Shown piece after piece: positions 47,601 to 59,317 of a stretch of DNA of 64,000 nt. Source of the stretch: Sepioteuthis lessoniana (Eukaryota > Mollusca > Cephalopoda > Myopsida > Loliginidae); assembly GCA_963585895.1 (NCBI GenBank), contig OY757904.1, positions 4,079,078 through 4,143,077 of the forward strand, read 5' to 3'. Each line of letters opens with the position of its first letter. Position 1 is the stretch's first letter. The position numbers and the translations under genes were made by a program. Under the pieces are notes generated by a model that was not told the DNA's origin, made no database searches, and was given only the letters and a program-made list of their open reading frames with translations.

Positions 47601-49765
47601 TAATTTTAGTTCTACATTTAACTCAATTTCTTGTAGTCAGAATTTGTTTGTATTTGCGGAAAATCGATAAGTTTCTGTTACCAAGTATAATTATTGTATC
47701 GGATACAGCGTCCAACTTAATTTTTACTGAAATGTTTTAAATAATTATATTAAGTTTTTTTTTTTACCTCAAAGCGTGAAGATTTAGTTCGTTTTACAGA
47801 GTAGTAATTATTCTGCCAATCAAACTAAATCTTCACACTTAGAAAAGGAGAAAAATGTTAATATAATTGTTCATTGTGAATTTTATGGTAAATAATTATC
47901 TTTGCATATATTTTGTGACGTGACTTTCATGATATGTAATGCGATATCTATTTCACACATATTTTTAATGTAAGATACCAAATGCCACTCACCCCTTTGT
48001 TTGGACTGTATCTGGGACTTTTCTTACTGCAATACACGTTTTTCATTATTCATTGCTTATTTTTGGATAGAGTTTTATGTGAATGATTAATATTATCATT
48101 ATCTTTTCAATTCTAGACGTGTTTTTCTTTACATTTATGAATGTCTGATATTTTTTAGCCATGGAATGCAAAATAAGTCTTGATTTTTGTTCATTTTGTA
48201 ATATAATACCTGTAAGAATATTTTTCTGTTTTGTTGACGTAACAAAGTAAAAAGGATTTTTTTTATTTGCTTCTTTGTACATAATTTGATGAAAAACATG
48301 TATTTATCGGTTACAATAGTAGTAAAAGAGATATAATTGCAGCCCGGGCATTTTATAGATTGCCAAGGACTAGAAATATATGTAAAGTAGATTTCACAGA
48401 AATTATGGATTGGCGAAGAATAGCGTTATTTTTAATAAAATCACAAATATTTGGGGAAAGAATAAAATTGCAGAAAATTGTTGAAGCTCAGCGTATTTGA
48501 AATTAGTTCTGGAATGCGTAAAAATGTCTACTGCGCAGCTTGACATGTTTAGACACTCATCTGACAAAACATTAACACCGGACAATTAGTACTTTAAAAA
48601 ACCTTTCATTTTGAGTAAGTTTGATTGTTTACCGAGGATGTTTTATCGTAGATTTATTGTAGGCAGAATATTGCATTAAAAATTTTGTCAAATGTAGACT
48701 TGAGCCGTTTCCATTTGTCTTCATTGATTGTCATCTCTACGGAAACGCATCACCTAGTGCCAAACTTTGTTCACATACACAGAGTGGTCTCTGAAAACGT
48801 TCAGTAAAAGTCCATAAATGCATCTACGTACAATTTTCTCCATACATAGGAATCTACTGATATACATACTGTCATGTGAGACTGGCGTTCAATCTATAAC
48901 AAGGCAAAAAGGTTATATGGAAGGATGAGAATCTACAACTGTATCATCAATACATCTAACATTCACATCTAACATTGTGAAACAACATAACAGAATATTA
49001 TACATTCTTCTTCTTATTATTATTATTATAACACAGACTACAGTAAGTAGCTTGTGGATCTTGAGTGGATAAACAAGGTGGCAAATATATCAATTAAGAT
49101 GAATCGTTTAAAGCCACAGGTATAAAACACGTGATTCTAGTAGACACTTATTACAACTGTTATCAATTCAACAAAAGACTTACGGGTTTTAAAACCTTTT
49201 ATTCAAATAAACTGGATGCACAGCATAAATTTGAGGAAATAACAAAATTACTAAGCATCTAACGACAACTAAAATTATACAGTGTTACGTTAAGAGAGTG
49301 TTATCTTTATTTTTATAAGATACACACTTATGTTGGCACTGCTTTTTTTATCAGAACGAATGTTTACCAAAAATGTTTTATTTAAGAGTTGAAAAAGGTG
49401 GAAGGAAATAGTAAGTTAATCTAAATATGGAACGAAAATACATCGCCACTTTCAAAATCACATTACGGTTGTAAAACCCCATAAAAATACGCTGAGTAAT
49501 GCACTCAAGACACAAAAAATATATTTAAAGGAAAATAAAGAATTTGAAGAAAGAAATCATCTTGTTCACATCACTGAACAAACGAAACAAAGAGCTTCGA
49601 CTAAATGTTGAAAAATGTTACAGACAAAAGAAAGAAAGAAACCATGTCTTTAAGAACTCTGCTGATTATGACTGCCGACAGTTTCCTTTATGAGTAACAA
49701 GCACTAGTTATTTTACCTATTGCTAGGAAAAGAAGAGAATTGCTTCACTAGAATCAAAACTTGTA
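44690..49765. other. AT-rich DNA, no recognised gene
   Basis: Five kilobases with no coding or element similarity recognised by eye. A perfect 14-bp inverted repeat sits at 47776-47836. A GGTTCGATTCACCC on the minus strand near 45400 resembles a Pol III B box, but no A box is evident. Confidence 0.5.
47776..47836. repeat. Perfect 14-bp inverted repeat
   Basis: GTGAAGATTTAGTT at 47776-47789 and its reverse complement at 47823-47836 with a 33-base spacer. It could be the end-to-end core of a small inverted-repeat element or a chance hairpin. Confidence 0.7.
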
Positions 49766-49769
49766 ATAA

Positions 49770-49862
49770 ACTCAGAAAGCTGTGAACGGATTTTGAACCC
49801 GGATTGCTGATTACTGAGTTAGATAATTCCACTGCGTCTGTTCTACTAAGATGGCTTTGAAA
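49770..49862 (-). repeat. Possible tRNA-derived SINE remnant
   Basis: The minus strand contains GCAGTGGAATTATCTAACTC, resembling a class II tRNA A-box region, and GGGTTCAAAATCC (49800-49788), a near-consensus B box, about 40 bases apart. The body beyond is not recognised. Confidence 0.4.
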
Positions 49863-49869
49863 TTAAATA

Positions 49870-50805
49870 ACATGGAAGGTCGATATGTCATGGAACAAAA
49901 AGCAAGCCGATAACCGATTTCGTCTCTTGAATATCTGCTATTCATTCATCATCCTCATCACGGTGTGTCGACAGTATCAGGTTACTAATTATCTTTACCA
50001 GGAAACCTAAATGGTTTAGCAAATTACTATAAAGTAATAAGTCATCAAACTTAATGAGTGATAGATTAAAATATCTTGCAAGTTGTAAATGTTCTTAATA
50101 GCAGCTCTAACATTTTAAGTTAATATAGTTTTATAGGCATTTTCTTGTTTATTCAGACAAAATCATCGACATTTTTTAAGAAAAGATTATTTCTGAATAT
50201 AAAGCCATATATATATATATATATATATATAGGTATTGCTTTAAAAACGTGGGCATTGCATTGTTTCGTTATCAGTAATGCATCAGAATGGATAACTGGA
50301 CCTCGTAAGTTGATGTCTCGAGGATGGTCAACATAGTGGGACTATATGCGAATGTGCAGTCATGATTGGCGAATAGGTGACGACCAATGGCAGAATTTAA
50401 CTGCTCGTTGCTGCAGTATCGTCGGAAGTATATGTTCGGATACACGCAGGAATATGTTAGCATATTCTTATTTCTAATTGCTGACAGGTGAGACCTATAT
50501 AGCAAATATCACGTTGGTATGAAAACCAGTGAATGAAAGAACATTTTTGGAAATGTGTCACACTGTTTTTAAGATTAGGGGAAACAATACATCATATTTC
50601 AAAACGACTAACCATATTTAAACAACGGTTGACGGATCTTTTAATTTGTTCTAGTTGCTGCTTGGTGGCCTTGTTAATCCACGGTAATCTTAAATATACC
50701 GGACATTTCTCTGGTTCAAATTTTGTTTTGGTGTAGAACTGCGGGCATTTATATCTAATGGTGTTGAAAATTGCATCCTCGGGATATCCTTTCTTCAGCG
50801 AAATC
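49870..50805. other. No recognised gene
   Basis: AT-rich, with an (AT)n tract at about 50204-50232. Frames around 50533-50858 on both strands show no motif. Confidence 0.55.
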
Positions 50806-52670
50806 ATCATCATCATGTCGTGCTGGTGGCATGGATATCCCTGACCCTCACTCGCCACTTTTCCCTATCGTTCATCGCCTCATGCATGTCTTCTTGACAA
50901 CATCCCGTATCCTCACGTAGTTGCTGAATGTATGTTCGTGCTGGTCGTCCTGCTTTTGCACGGCCATGTGTGGGGGTCCGCAAGAGTAAATCACTTATGA
51001 GTTCGTCCCTGCTTCTCCAGCAGGGTCCAGCATGTCTGGTTCGCCTAACTTGAATAGTTTTCGTGATAGGAGGCAAGTGGCCGTACAGTTGGTGTCTTTT
51101 TGGGTGTTGCCGGCAGGACTTGTTCAAGATTGCTCGCAACATTCTTGTGTAATTGCCGTCTAGCTTCTTCTCCAGCCGTTTTATTAGAGTCCATGTAGTG
51201 CATCCATATAGCAGTATCGATGCGACCGCTGCCTGGAAGAAACTGCGTTTCATTTTATCGGTTAGGTCTGATTTCCATATAATCGATAGCCTATTGATTG
51301 CTGTCCATGCTTTCGTTAACTTCGTGTCGATGTCCTTTTCGGTTGATGCGACGCTGTTTCCTAGGTAAGTGAATTTGTCTACTAGTCTAGAGTGGAGATG
51401 TCATCCGTTTGATTATAGCATATATATTCCGTTTTGTGTGCATTGACATAGAGGCCTATGCCTGTGGCAGCTCGTTCCAAACTATGCAGTAGTGTTTCGG
51501 CTTGGTTGGGTGTATTTGCCAGTATCGCTATGTCATCGGCGTAGTCTGCGTCGGTAATTGTTTTTGCGGGGTACCTTCTGCTTCTTTTCTTTGTCAGCTC
51601 GAAGCTGTTCTCTCCGATTTTGTCAATCGATGTTCTAAGCACGTAGTCTAGACAAATGATAAAGAGGTATTGGGCTAGCGTGTCCCCTTGTAGTACTCCT
51701 GCTACAATGTCGAAGTTTGCCAGGCTATCCTAGATTGTCTATCTTCCAGCGAGTCTCTAATCTTATCTATCTGATTTTGAATGTATTCTGTCTGTTCCTT
51801 TATATATATGCCTGCTAATTGATATTGTGCCGTTTTTAGTTTTCGGGCATTTGTGTTTGTTGGGTTTTTTCGATAGTTTTTGGAAGCTGTTTTCACTAGT
51901 GCTCGCTTTTCTCTCATCGCTAAAGTTTCCCATGGGACTCTATATTTAGTTTTGAGTTTTGTTGGAATACATTTCGCTGCTGCCTCGAGGTGTGCATTGA
52001 CGAAATTTTCATATTCGTCATTTGGTGTACTTTTTTCCGTCTTCTCTTGTAGTGTTTCGAATCTGTTTCTTAATTCTAATACGTATTTATCTCTTATATC
52101 TCTGTTGTTCAAAAGGGCCCAGTCATGGTGTTTGGTGGTCGCTGTTCGTTTGGCGTTTTTTCGTAGGCTTAGCCGTATTCTTGCCGTAACTATTCGGTGA
52201 TTGGAGGACACACCCTCGAAAGAGGATAATGCCTCGCCATTCATTGCACTATTTTCCCATTTCTTATTTATAAGGACGTAGTCTATCTGTTCTTTACTAT
52301 TGTTCGCGTACGTGTATGTCCATAGTTTGCCCTCCCTTTTTTGGTAGTTTGTATTGAGGTATGTTAATCTATTTTCTATCATGAAATCTGTTAGTTGTTG
52401 CCCATTCCTATTTGACGTGTTGTGAAGGCTATATTTGTTGTTTCCGTTTTTCCCGATTTGGGCATTCATGTCTCCGCCAATGACTAACATGTTGTGTTTT
52501 GGGATGCTACGCACTAATGGGGATAACTCATCGTAGAAGGCGACTAGTTCAGTTTCTTCACTAACATAGTAGGGCTGTAGCAGGATATGATTGTTGCTCT
52601 GGGGTTTCCGTTAAAAGTAGCTGCCATCATCCTAGGTTGTATTCTCTCAATGCTATTTAGCGTAAGTCTT
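50806..52670 (-). mobile_element. RTE-like LINE copy 1, internally deleted
   Basis: Minus-strand APE-endonuclease LINE. The 3' end is an ATG-repeat tail (CATCATCATCAT on the plus strand at 50806-50817). Going upstream: the C-terminal domain (MKRSFFQAA..ILLYGCTTWT, RRTRHAG, GRAKAGRPARTYIQQL; 51253-50813), the RT active site YADD within ITDADYADDIAILANTP near 51560-51520, then a joint at about 51714 where RT (FDIVAGVLQGDTLA block) is fused to the endonuclease/linker region. The N-terminal half of RT is thus missing. Above 52514 the frame continues in another phase to about 52670 (SIERIQPRMMAATFNGNPRA), where it meets the Penelope-like element. Confidence 0.85.
51702..52514 (-). pseudogene. APE endonuclease C-terminal part and linker of RTE-like LINE
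   Basis: A 270-codon open frame. It carries the later AP-endonuclease motifs: GGDMNAQIG (residues 13-21), QIDYVL (76-81) and SNHRIV (104-109). The last position is usually SDH in this nuclease family, and the Asp is changed to Asn here. Residues 120-270 are the Lys/Arg-rich linker before RT. The endonuclease nicks target DNA to prime reverse transcription. The first endonuclease motifs lie upstream in other frames or are missing, and the Met start is internal. The frame runs out at the internal deletion joint. Confidence 0.85.
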
Positions 52671-52685
52671 GATAAAATTGACTTC

Positions 52686-52968
52686 ATCAGCAAGTTTTGG
52701 TTATCGTCGTAGGAAAAGTACAGGGCGACACGAGTTCAAATCCTGGACGAGACTGATTGCATTTCCCATAGCAATAATACCCTTGGGAAAGGTATGAATC
52801 CATTGATTCTCCCTCCAGCTATGGGTAAATAGTAGGACAGACTGGTTTCTTCAGCCTTGGTGAGGCAACTAGTCTAGGAGAACGAAAACTCTGAATTCAC
52901 ACCTGTTAAACTCTGCTTAAAAATTGACCAAGCAGAGGGGTTGGGTAAATAGGATCAGCAAGTTTTGG
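52686..52968. repeat. 15-bp target site duplication pair around SINE
   Basis: ATCAGCAAGTTTTGG at 52686-52700 and again at 52954-52968. The Penelope-like frame is continuous if one copy and the intervening SINE are removed (SKPKLAD then EVNFIKT). Confidence 0.93.
52701..52953 (+). mobile_element. tRNA-derived SINE, 5'-truncated
   Basis: A 253-bp copy of the SINE found complete at 56425-56700. It starts at TTATCGTCGTAGG, lacking the first 19 bases including most of the A box, and keeps the B box GTTCAAATCC, the CAGCTATGGGTAAATAGTAG block and the 3' end AGCAGAGGGGTTGGGTAAAT. The 15-bp duplication indicates target-primed insertion, with truncation at the 5' end as expected. Confidence 0.9.
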
Positions 52969-54160
52969 CTTGGAGTAGATTGTTAAAGCACGATATGCTA
53001 AGGTTTTTATTAAATTAATTTTGCGTATTTGAGAGCAAAACGAGCCCCACCGTGTGTACGATCCAGTAAACGTTGGTTTATGATAGATCGAGGTATGCAC
53101 GCCAAAATTGGTGCTGTCAACTAAGTTATTATTGTTCTCGAATTTACAGGTGAATGTCAATGCCGGATGTAGTTAGTTGACTGTATGGAAAAAGCGTCAA
53201 TTTTCCGACGGAAACGAGAAAATCACAAAGGTGTTATCAACATATAAAGCAGTGGAATGTTGGTGATTTCGAATAGTTGTGCTTGCTGAAACTTAACAAA
53301 GATGTTCGCTTGTGCCGCTTCAGGTTGGGGGTCTCCCCATACTGATTCCGTCAGTCTGTTAGTACATATATCTTATCGAAACTGAATTGCCCACGTTCAG
53401 TTGCAATGCGTATATATTCCAGAAAGACAGGTTCCAGAACGAGAAGAGGGGATCAAAGTAGCCGCGGTATAGGGTGTTGGCGCAAATGACGATCGATTCG
53501 TCCAGTGGAATATTAGTATATAATCTCACTATATCAAAGAAACAAAAGAATGAACTATTGGGTCGATGGATATATTCCGAATCTGATTTGCACAGGTGAA
53601 CAAATAATAATGCAATGTTGGGAATATATTCGCAGAACAGGGTCTAATATATCAGCCGAGGCTACGTTGGGTTGAGCCGGCCATTGATAGAATTGGTCTT
53701 AGGTGAATAATATGTTTGTTTATTTTGGGGAGTCCATACAACGATGGTCTTTGTGATCCAATCGGGTGTATTTTCTCATAAATCTATTTGAGCATTTGAT
53801 AGTCATTGTAAAATCCGAGTAATTCGCGTTGTATCCGTTGTTCCTCTATGCTGGTTTTCTTCAACTCAACACTACATAGAATTTTAAATTTGATAGTATC
53901 CTTGAAAACGTTCACCATTTTGTTGTAATCTTCTTTGTCAAGTATTACAACTTTGTCCGACTTGGATATAATTATATTGTTATTATTGCACAGGGACATC
54001 ACGGTATTCAGACATTCACGATACACGTAGAAGTCAGATTAAACCATGTTGGATCTACAGTACATGTCTGTAAAGTCAACGAACCGGGCCTCGAAGGGCA
54101 AAATGCATCAGTGGATGCACCTCTCTGAGAAGCAATATTTAGATCTTTGTACTCATCACA

Positions 54161-54166
<6 letters not shown>

Positions 54167-54197
<31 letters not shown>

Positions 54198-54281
54198 CCT
54201 GAAAAAAATCATCATCGACCTGGTATTGCAGCTGAATTGATTGTTTAATGGCATATCAATCTTTGTGAGTTCTTAAATGAC

Positions 54282-54354
<73 letters not shown>
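54167..54354. repeat. Two (TA)n microsatellites
   Basis: Tracts at 54167-54194 and 54288-54354, the second with about 33 TA repeats, separated by 90 bases of unassigned sequence. Confidence 0.95.
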
Positions 54355-54358
<4 letters not shown>

Positions 54359-54359
54359 T

Positions 54360-55095
54360 ATAAGCTAATTGTTTAAACGAGTATATTTTCATTTGCTTGC
54401 ATCCATTGAAATGGTTTCAAGTATAGTTATCTAATAATGATAAAGTAAAAAGTAAAGTTGGCGACTGTATTCGAGGGCGACCAAAAGGCTCCCTTTTCAA
54501 TAGCTACTAAACCAAAGTGTAGGGGAGGGCGTTACTCCTTTCCCTGGATTGCTCCACTTTACCCTTGATACGTACCTTATATTGTTGAGTGTTAAGCAAG
54601 GAGGTATCAAGTACCATTTTTAAAGTTTTTGGTATGACGCGACCTGGAATTGAACCCAGGTCTCTCGAACCATTGGCGAACACTCTACCCACTTGGCCAA
54701 TGAGCCGATTATAGTATTTATTTAATATTGAGTGTTTGTTTGCTCACAGCTTAACGGTTTCAAATATTTATTGCTCTAATCTTTCTATTGAATATTATTT
54801 GTTTGAAAACCGTAAAATTGTTACGAGTATTGGTATCTAATATTAATAACTGTAATTAAATTTATCATTTTTTTGTTTTCAAGAATTTCAAATATTAATA
54901 GATCTATTTTCTATTATTCATTTCTTTGCACATTGTAAAATTTTTCAAGTATTTCAAGGTAATTTTAGTAATTCTATTTACCAAGTATTCTTTTCTAATA
55001 CGAACAATTTGCACATAACACTATAGTTGCAAAAAATTATTGATAACAATTATTATAAAATTAGTCATCAGTTCTATTTGACTTATGGATGTCGT
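54360..55095. repeat. Diverged tandem array, second copy
   Basis: Units with the same core as 34276-35000 (TTTGCTTGCATCCATTGAAATGGTTTCAAG near 54392, GTTTGCTCACAGCTTAACGG near 54738, TTTGCACATTGTAAAATT near 54931 and others). Both arrays end in CAGTTCTATTTGAC followed by the same dispersed repeat. A SINE interrupts this copy at about 54450-54706. Confidence 0.6.
54450..54706 (-). mobile_element. tRNA-derived SINE
   Basis: The minus strand starts GGCTCATTGGCCAAGTGGG (54706), with an A box TGGCCAAGTGGG (54699-54688) and a perfect-looking B box GGTTCAATTCC (54656-54646) about 31 bases apart, as in a tRNA. A non-tRNA body follows (ACTCAACAATATAAGG, CCAGGGAAAGGAG, GGTCGCCCTCGAATACAGTCGCCAACTTTAC). 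The 3' limit near 54450 is approximate. This is a different SINE family from the one at 56425. Confidence 0.8.
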
Positions 55096-55099
55096 AGTC

Positions 55100-55625
55100 T
55101 ATTCTCATTATCAAACGCGATTTAGAGTCATATCCAGGACACTAGATGTCTTGTTTTTCTTTTTGTGATTAACTCTCAGTCATCGCCTTCAAGCATCTTT
55201 AACATAAAAAGGCTTGATTGTTTACGACAAGAGCATTATGTAGAATTTTTAAAATTAAATTCTCTTGTTGAGTTGGAAAGAGGTTTTATTTAGGAATAGT
55301 TTTATACCATCAAAGATAATCCTTTTGTTAATTCTTGGGTGTAATGTTTCTGTGTATTTTCTATCTAAAATAAGATAACCCGTTTTCCTAATTTATGGGG
55401 GATATTACTATATAGATATGTTACGTCAAATCTTACAGTGTATTGGGATCTGTTTTGTGGTATGAAGTGTCGTCTCTAAATTAGATTTTTATCTTCTATC
55501 GGAATGGTTGTAGTGGAATATATATTAGTTTATTGAGTGTGTTGGTGAGTCATAATCGGCCTGCTACTAAAGGGTTGAATATGATTATTCAGATTTTTGT
55601 GTTTCTACATCGATTTTTATTTCAT

Positions 55626-55683
<58 letters not shown>

Positions 55684-56372
55684 GCATATAAATATTTTGG
55701 AAGTCTACTTTCCTGTATTCTTTTTAAAAGTAGACTAAATACGCAATCAGAAAGTATATTTTCCCAAGTAACTTTTGCCCATAGTGATACTCACACACAC
55801 ACGTCTGTGTGTTTTTGTATGTGTGTTAGGTGAAGTACCTATTTTCACTGTATCTTGATTATAATGGCAGAAAAAACTTTTCCTGCTAACGGACAGTGAG
55901 GTTATAAGTGGTCTCAGTCAGAGTCAAGAGATGCAAACCTTAGTCTATATATAGTCCAGAAAATTTATGTTATTTTATGAAAAATCATTGTTTGCAAACA
56001 ACCTTATAATGTCCGTAAACAAAGTATTTTCGATGAACCATTTAAGATCAATATGCATTCGAAAAAGCTGCAATAGACAGTGACTCTTTCGGGGAAAATT
56101 TACTATTATGCTGTGTAACTTGTGAGACAAAGATGAAACTGATTAAATATATCAGTATATGAAGCATTTCTAGAATCTAAAATATCCTTAACATGCTTGT
56201 TATTGACCATTCTTTGAATAATCAGGGTCGATGAGAGACCCACTTACCCTACGAATAAGAGAAATATATTAAACTCTTCATCTGCATCCGAAACATATTC
56301 TTAAGGAATTAATAAAAATTGTGTCAGTATATAAAACACGTCGTGTAAAAACTCTCTCTCTCTCTAACCCCC

Positions 56373-56415
<43 letters not shown>

Positions 56416-56424
56416 ATAGTAGGA
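55100..56424. other. No recognised gene
   Basis: Begins with a short remnant of the dispersed repeat (to about 55175). Contains (TA)n tracts at 55627-55681 and 56377-56411 and a short CACACACA/TGTGTG patch near 55792-55825. Nothing else is recognised. Confidence 0.55.
55627..55681. repeat. (TA)n microsatellite
   Basis: About 27 TA repeats. Confidence 0.95.
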
Positions 56425-56700
56425 GGTGCCTGTGGTATAATGGTTATCGTCGTAGGAAATGGACACGGCGATACGTGTTCAAATCCTGGACGAGACTGAT
56501 GATATTTCACTTAGCACTTGAGAAAAGTGTTAATCCAATTATTCTCCCTTCAGCTATGGGTAAATAGTAGGGCAGACTGGGTTCTTCAGCCTTGGTGAGG
56601 AAAATAGTCTAAGAGAAGGAAAACTCTGAATTCACACCTGTTAAACTCCGCTTAAAAATTGACCTTGTGTCATATCCTGTCCGAGCGGAGGGGTTAGTAA
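56425..56700 (+). mobile_element. tRNA-derived SINE, full length
   Basis: Starts GGTGCCTGTGGTATAATGG with an A-box-like TGTGGTATAATGG (56431-56443) and a B box GTTCAAATCC (56477-56486), then a body including CAGCTATGGGTAAATAGTAG and CACACCTGTTAAACTCCGC. It ends at GAGGGGTTAGTAAATATG and a TA tract. A truncated copy at 52701-52953 defines the same 3' end through its target duplication. Confidence 0.85.
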
Positions 56701-56964
56701 ATATGTATATATATATATATATATATATAGTAAAATGTATAAGTCCGAAAATTCTTTAAAATTTGGTATTTAGTTTTTATTAATTCATATACTAGTGTTC
56801 TAGACGTTTTTCGTTTTTTTACGTCCCCGGTTGAGAACCTCTCGTCAAGGAAGAAAAGATATAAGGCCCTGAATTTTGAATCACTACATGGATTAATAAA
56901 GGTTCGATAGTGCAGCCCTCCACCAGTCTTTATCAGCGACCTTCGTTAGCCTGTCTCTGTCTTT

Positions 56965-58255
56965 TACTTCATCATCATCATCATGTCGTGTAGCCAGTAT
57001 GGATATCCCTGACCCTCTCTCGCCTCTTATCCCTATCATTCATCGCTTCTGGCAGGTCTTTAGGGCTACATCCCGTATCCTCACATAACTGCTGTATTTA
57101 TGTTCGAGCTGGTCGTCCTGTTTTTGATTGGCCATATGCGGGGGTCCATAGGTGTACATCCCTGATGAGTTCTTCCTTGCTTCTCCAGCAGTGTCCTGCG
57201 TGTCTGGTTCGTCTAACTTGTATAGTTTTCGTGATGGGAGGCAGGTGGCCGTATAGTTGGTGCCTTGTGGGGTGTTGCCGGCAGGACTTGTTCAATATTG
57301 CTCGCAACATTCTTGTGTAATTGCCGTCAAGCTTCTTCTCCAGCCGTTTTGTTAGCGTCCAAGTAGTGCATCCATATAGCAGTATCGATATGACTGCTTC
57401 CTGGAAGAAACTATGTTTCATTTTATCGGTTAGGTCTGATTTCCATATGATCGAGAGCCTAACAATAGCTGTCGTTAGCTACGTGTCGATGTCTTTTTCG
57501 GTTGATGAGACGCTGCTTCCAAGGTAGGTGAATTTGTCTACTGGATTTCAGAGAGGTTCTGTCTAGTGTGGATTCAGTTTTGTGTGCATTGACATGGAGG
57601 CCAATGCCTGCAGCGGCTCGTTCTAAACTATGCAGTAGTGTTTCGGCTTGGTTGGGTGTATTCGCCAGTAACGCTATGTCATCGGCGTAGTCGGCGTCGG
57701 TAATTGTTTTTGCGAGGTACCTTCTCCTTCTTTTCTTTTTCAGCTCGAAGCCATTTTCTCTGATTTTGTCGATCGATGTTCTAAGCACGTAGTCTAGACA
57801 GATGATAAAGAGGTATGGGGCTAGCGTGTCCCCTTGTAGTACTCCTGCTACAATGTCGAATTATTCTGTGTCTCCATCCGGTGAACGTACTTTCACTTTG
57901 GTGTTTCTGTAGAGAATTGTTATTGCTGCTACGGTTTCTTTTAGTAGGCCATATGCTAGTAGGATTTGTTCCATCTTCCCTCTGTGAATGGAATCGAAGG
58001 CCTTGGTAAAATCGACAAATAGTCATGTCGCCTGTAGGCTTTTTGCCCGAACGCCTTCAAGGATTCTACGGAGGGTCAATATTTGTGAGGTCGTGGATCT
58101 ATTTCTTCCCAAGGATGTTGTCTATTTTGGGTTCTATGCGGTTTCGTAGTTGGGCATTGTATATTCTGGCTGCTATGGATGTAAGTGTTATACCTCGGTA
58201 GTTCTTAGCTAATCTGAGGTCACCCTTTTTAGGGAAATCCTGCTCTGACAATGCA
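56965..58255 (-). mobile_element. RTE-like LINE copy 2, 5'-truncated
   Basis: Minus strand, ending 3' in an ATG-repeat tail (plus-strand CATCATCATCAT at 56969-56980). Going upstream are the C-terminal domain (57421-57098), RT thumb, YADD (ITDADYADDIALLANTP near 57690), and motif A read FVDFTKAFDSI near 58020-57990 with the catalytic Asp intact. It stops at about 58255, very close to the truncation point of copy 3. A small deletion near 57545 removes part of the ISTL..GTPLKLVDKF block, and frameshifts split the frame into several pieces. Confidence 0.85.
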
Positions 58256-58259
58256 ACGT

Positions 58260-58756
58260 AGTCTATGATCAAAATAGGATAGACAGTCCCTTACTTACAC
58301 TTACAGAATTGTGACCCTTTCGAATAATAAAGAGTTACTTATATTTTCATATAAAAAAGGTGACATTCCTTCATTCATTTATGGCTATACTCTTAAAAAT
58401 ATGTGTACAAGGGTATGTATACATGAGTACACATACATATATAGGTGTGTACACACTCAAATTGAATGTGTACCTATATAGACACACACGTACAAAAAGG
58501 CATTTATATAGACCAGAGGTATTCATGCACAATTAACTCCAATGAAACCTTCACAGTCTCAAATTTTGGATTTAAACAAAATTAAACAATCAATCAAAAC
58601 AATCTTCACTTTTAAAAAAATGAGGAGACGAAAAAGTTCGAAACGTGTGGAGAACACAAGCATATGAAAAAAGAAAAATAAGTCCCAAATTTGAAAGCAT
58701 TTGAAGACTCATTCATTTAAGAATATTTACTTTTCTCTTGTTAGACTAACAGCAAG

Positions 58757-58809
<53 letters not shown>

Positions 58810-59317
58810 ACTGCTGAAAATCAAATTATATGAAAGTATGTACTGACATCACAATCGACCTTTCTGTGAATTTCACATTGAGTTCACACACATCACATTT
58901 ATATTGAACTGTTTTTATATTATTTTACCTCGTTTTTAAATCACCGACCATGATATATTGAGGGACCTTGCAGGGTATTGTACATATTTGAATTTATCAT
59001 ATCATGACCAATGCTGTACAGATTTAGAAGTCTAAGATAAACGTATCATATCATGACCAATGTTGTACAAAGAAAGGTATGCAAAAAGTTAAGTAAAGCC
59101 GTTGAATAAAATGAAGAAACCTACTTAACAATTGAATGAGTTGGATGCAGCTCTGAGTTGCGGCAAACCTTTATCGGAATTAAAGTCTACTTTTCAAAAA
59201 AAGAAATTTAGAATGCATACACACTCATAGACGGACTACTTAACAGACAGACAAACAGATAGACCCACACGCACACACATATATACACGTATGTGTGTAT
59301 GTATAAATATATATATT
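58260..59317. other. No recognised gene
   Basis: AT-rich, with a (TA)n tract at 58759-58806, an imperfect hairpin around 58439-58477 and a 27-base direct repeat (58996-59022 and 59045-59071). Confidence 0.55.
58996..59071. repeat. Short direct repeat, 49-bp period
   Basis: TATCATATCATGACCAATG followed by TGTACA occurs twice with one mismatch, 49 bases apart. Confidence 0.85.

Larger units (their letters stand above)
52675..54030 (-). mobile_element. Penelope-like element RT fragment
   Basis: Minus-strand fragment of a Penelope-like RT. From 54026: SKSDKVVILDKEDYNKMVNV (N-terminal RT block), a LRPILSMAGS-like block near 53700-53670 and the active-site region ALYVDNTFVIFSFPSE near 53250-53205, with YVDD changed to YVDN (53244-53233). 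Then HKPTFTGSYTRWGSFCSQIR and NLIKTLAYRALTIYSKPKLA (about 53090-52960), followed after the inserted SINE by PKLADEVNFIKT (52700-52665). It is truncated before any GIY-YIG endonuclease and has many stops. Assignment rests on motif order known for Penelope-like elements. Confidence 0.7.

Noticed and set aside
54646..54706. Possible functional tRNA gene
   Set aside because: A and B boxes are good, but no 3' acceptor strand pairs with the 5' end and a SINE body follows. Same verdict for the tRNA-like heads at 42755 and 56425.
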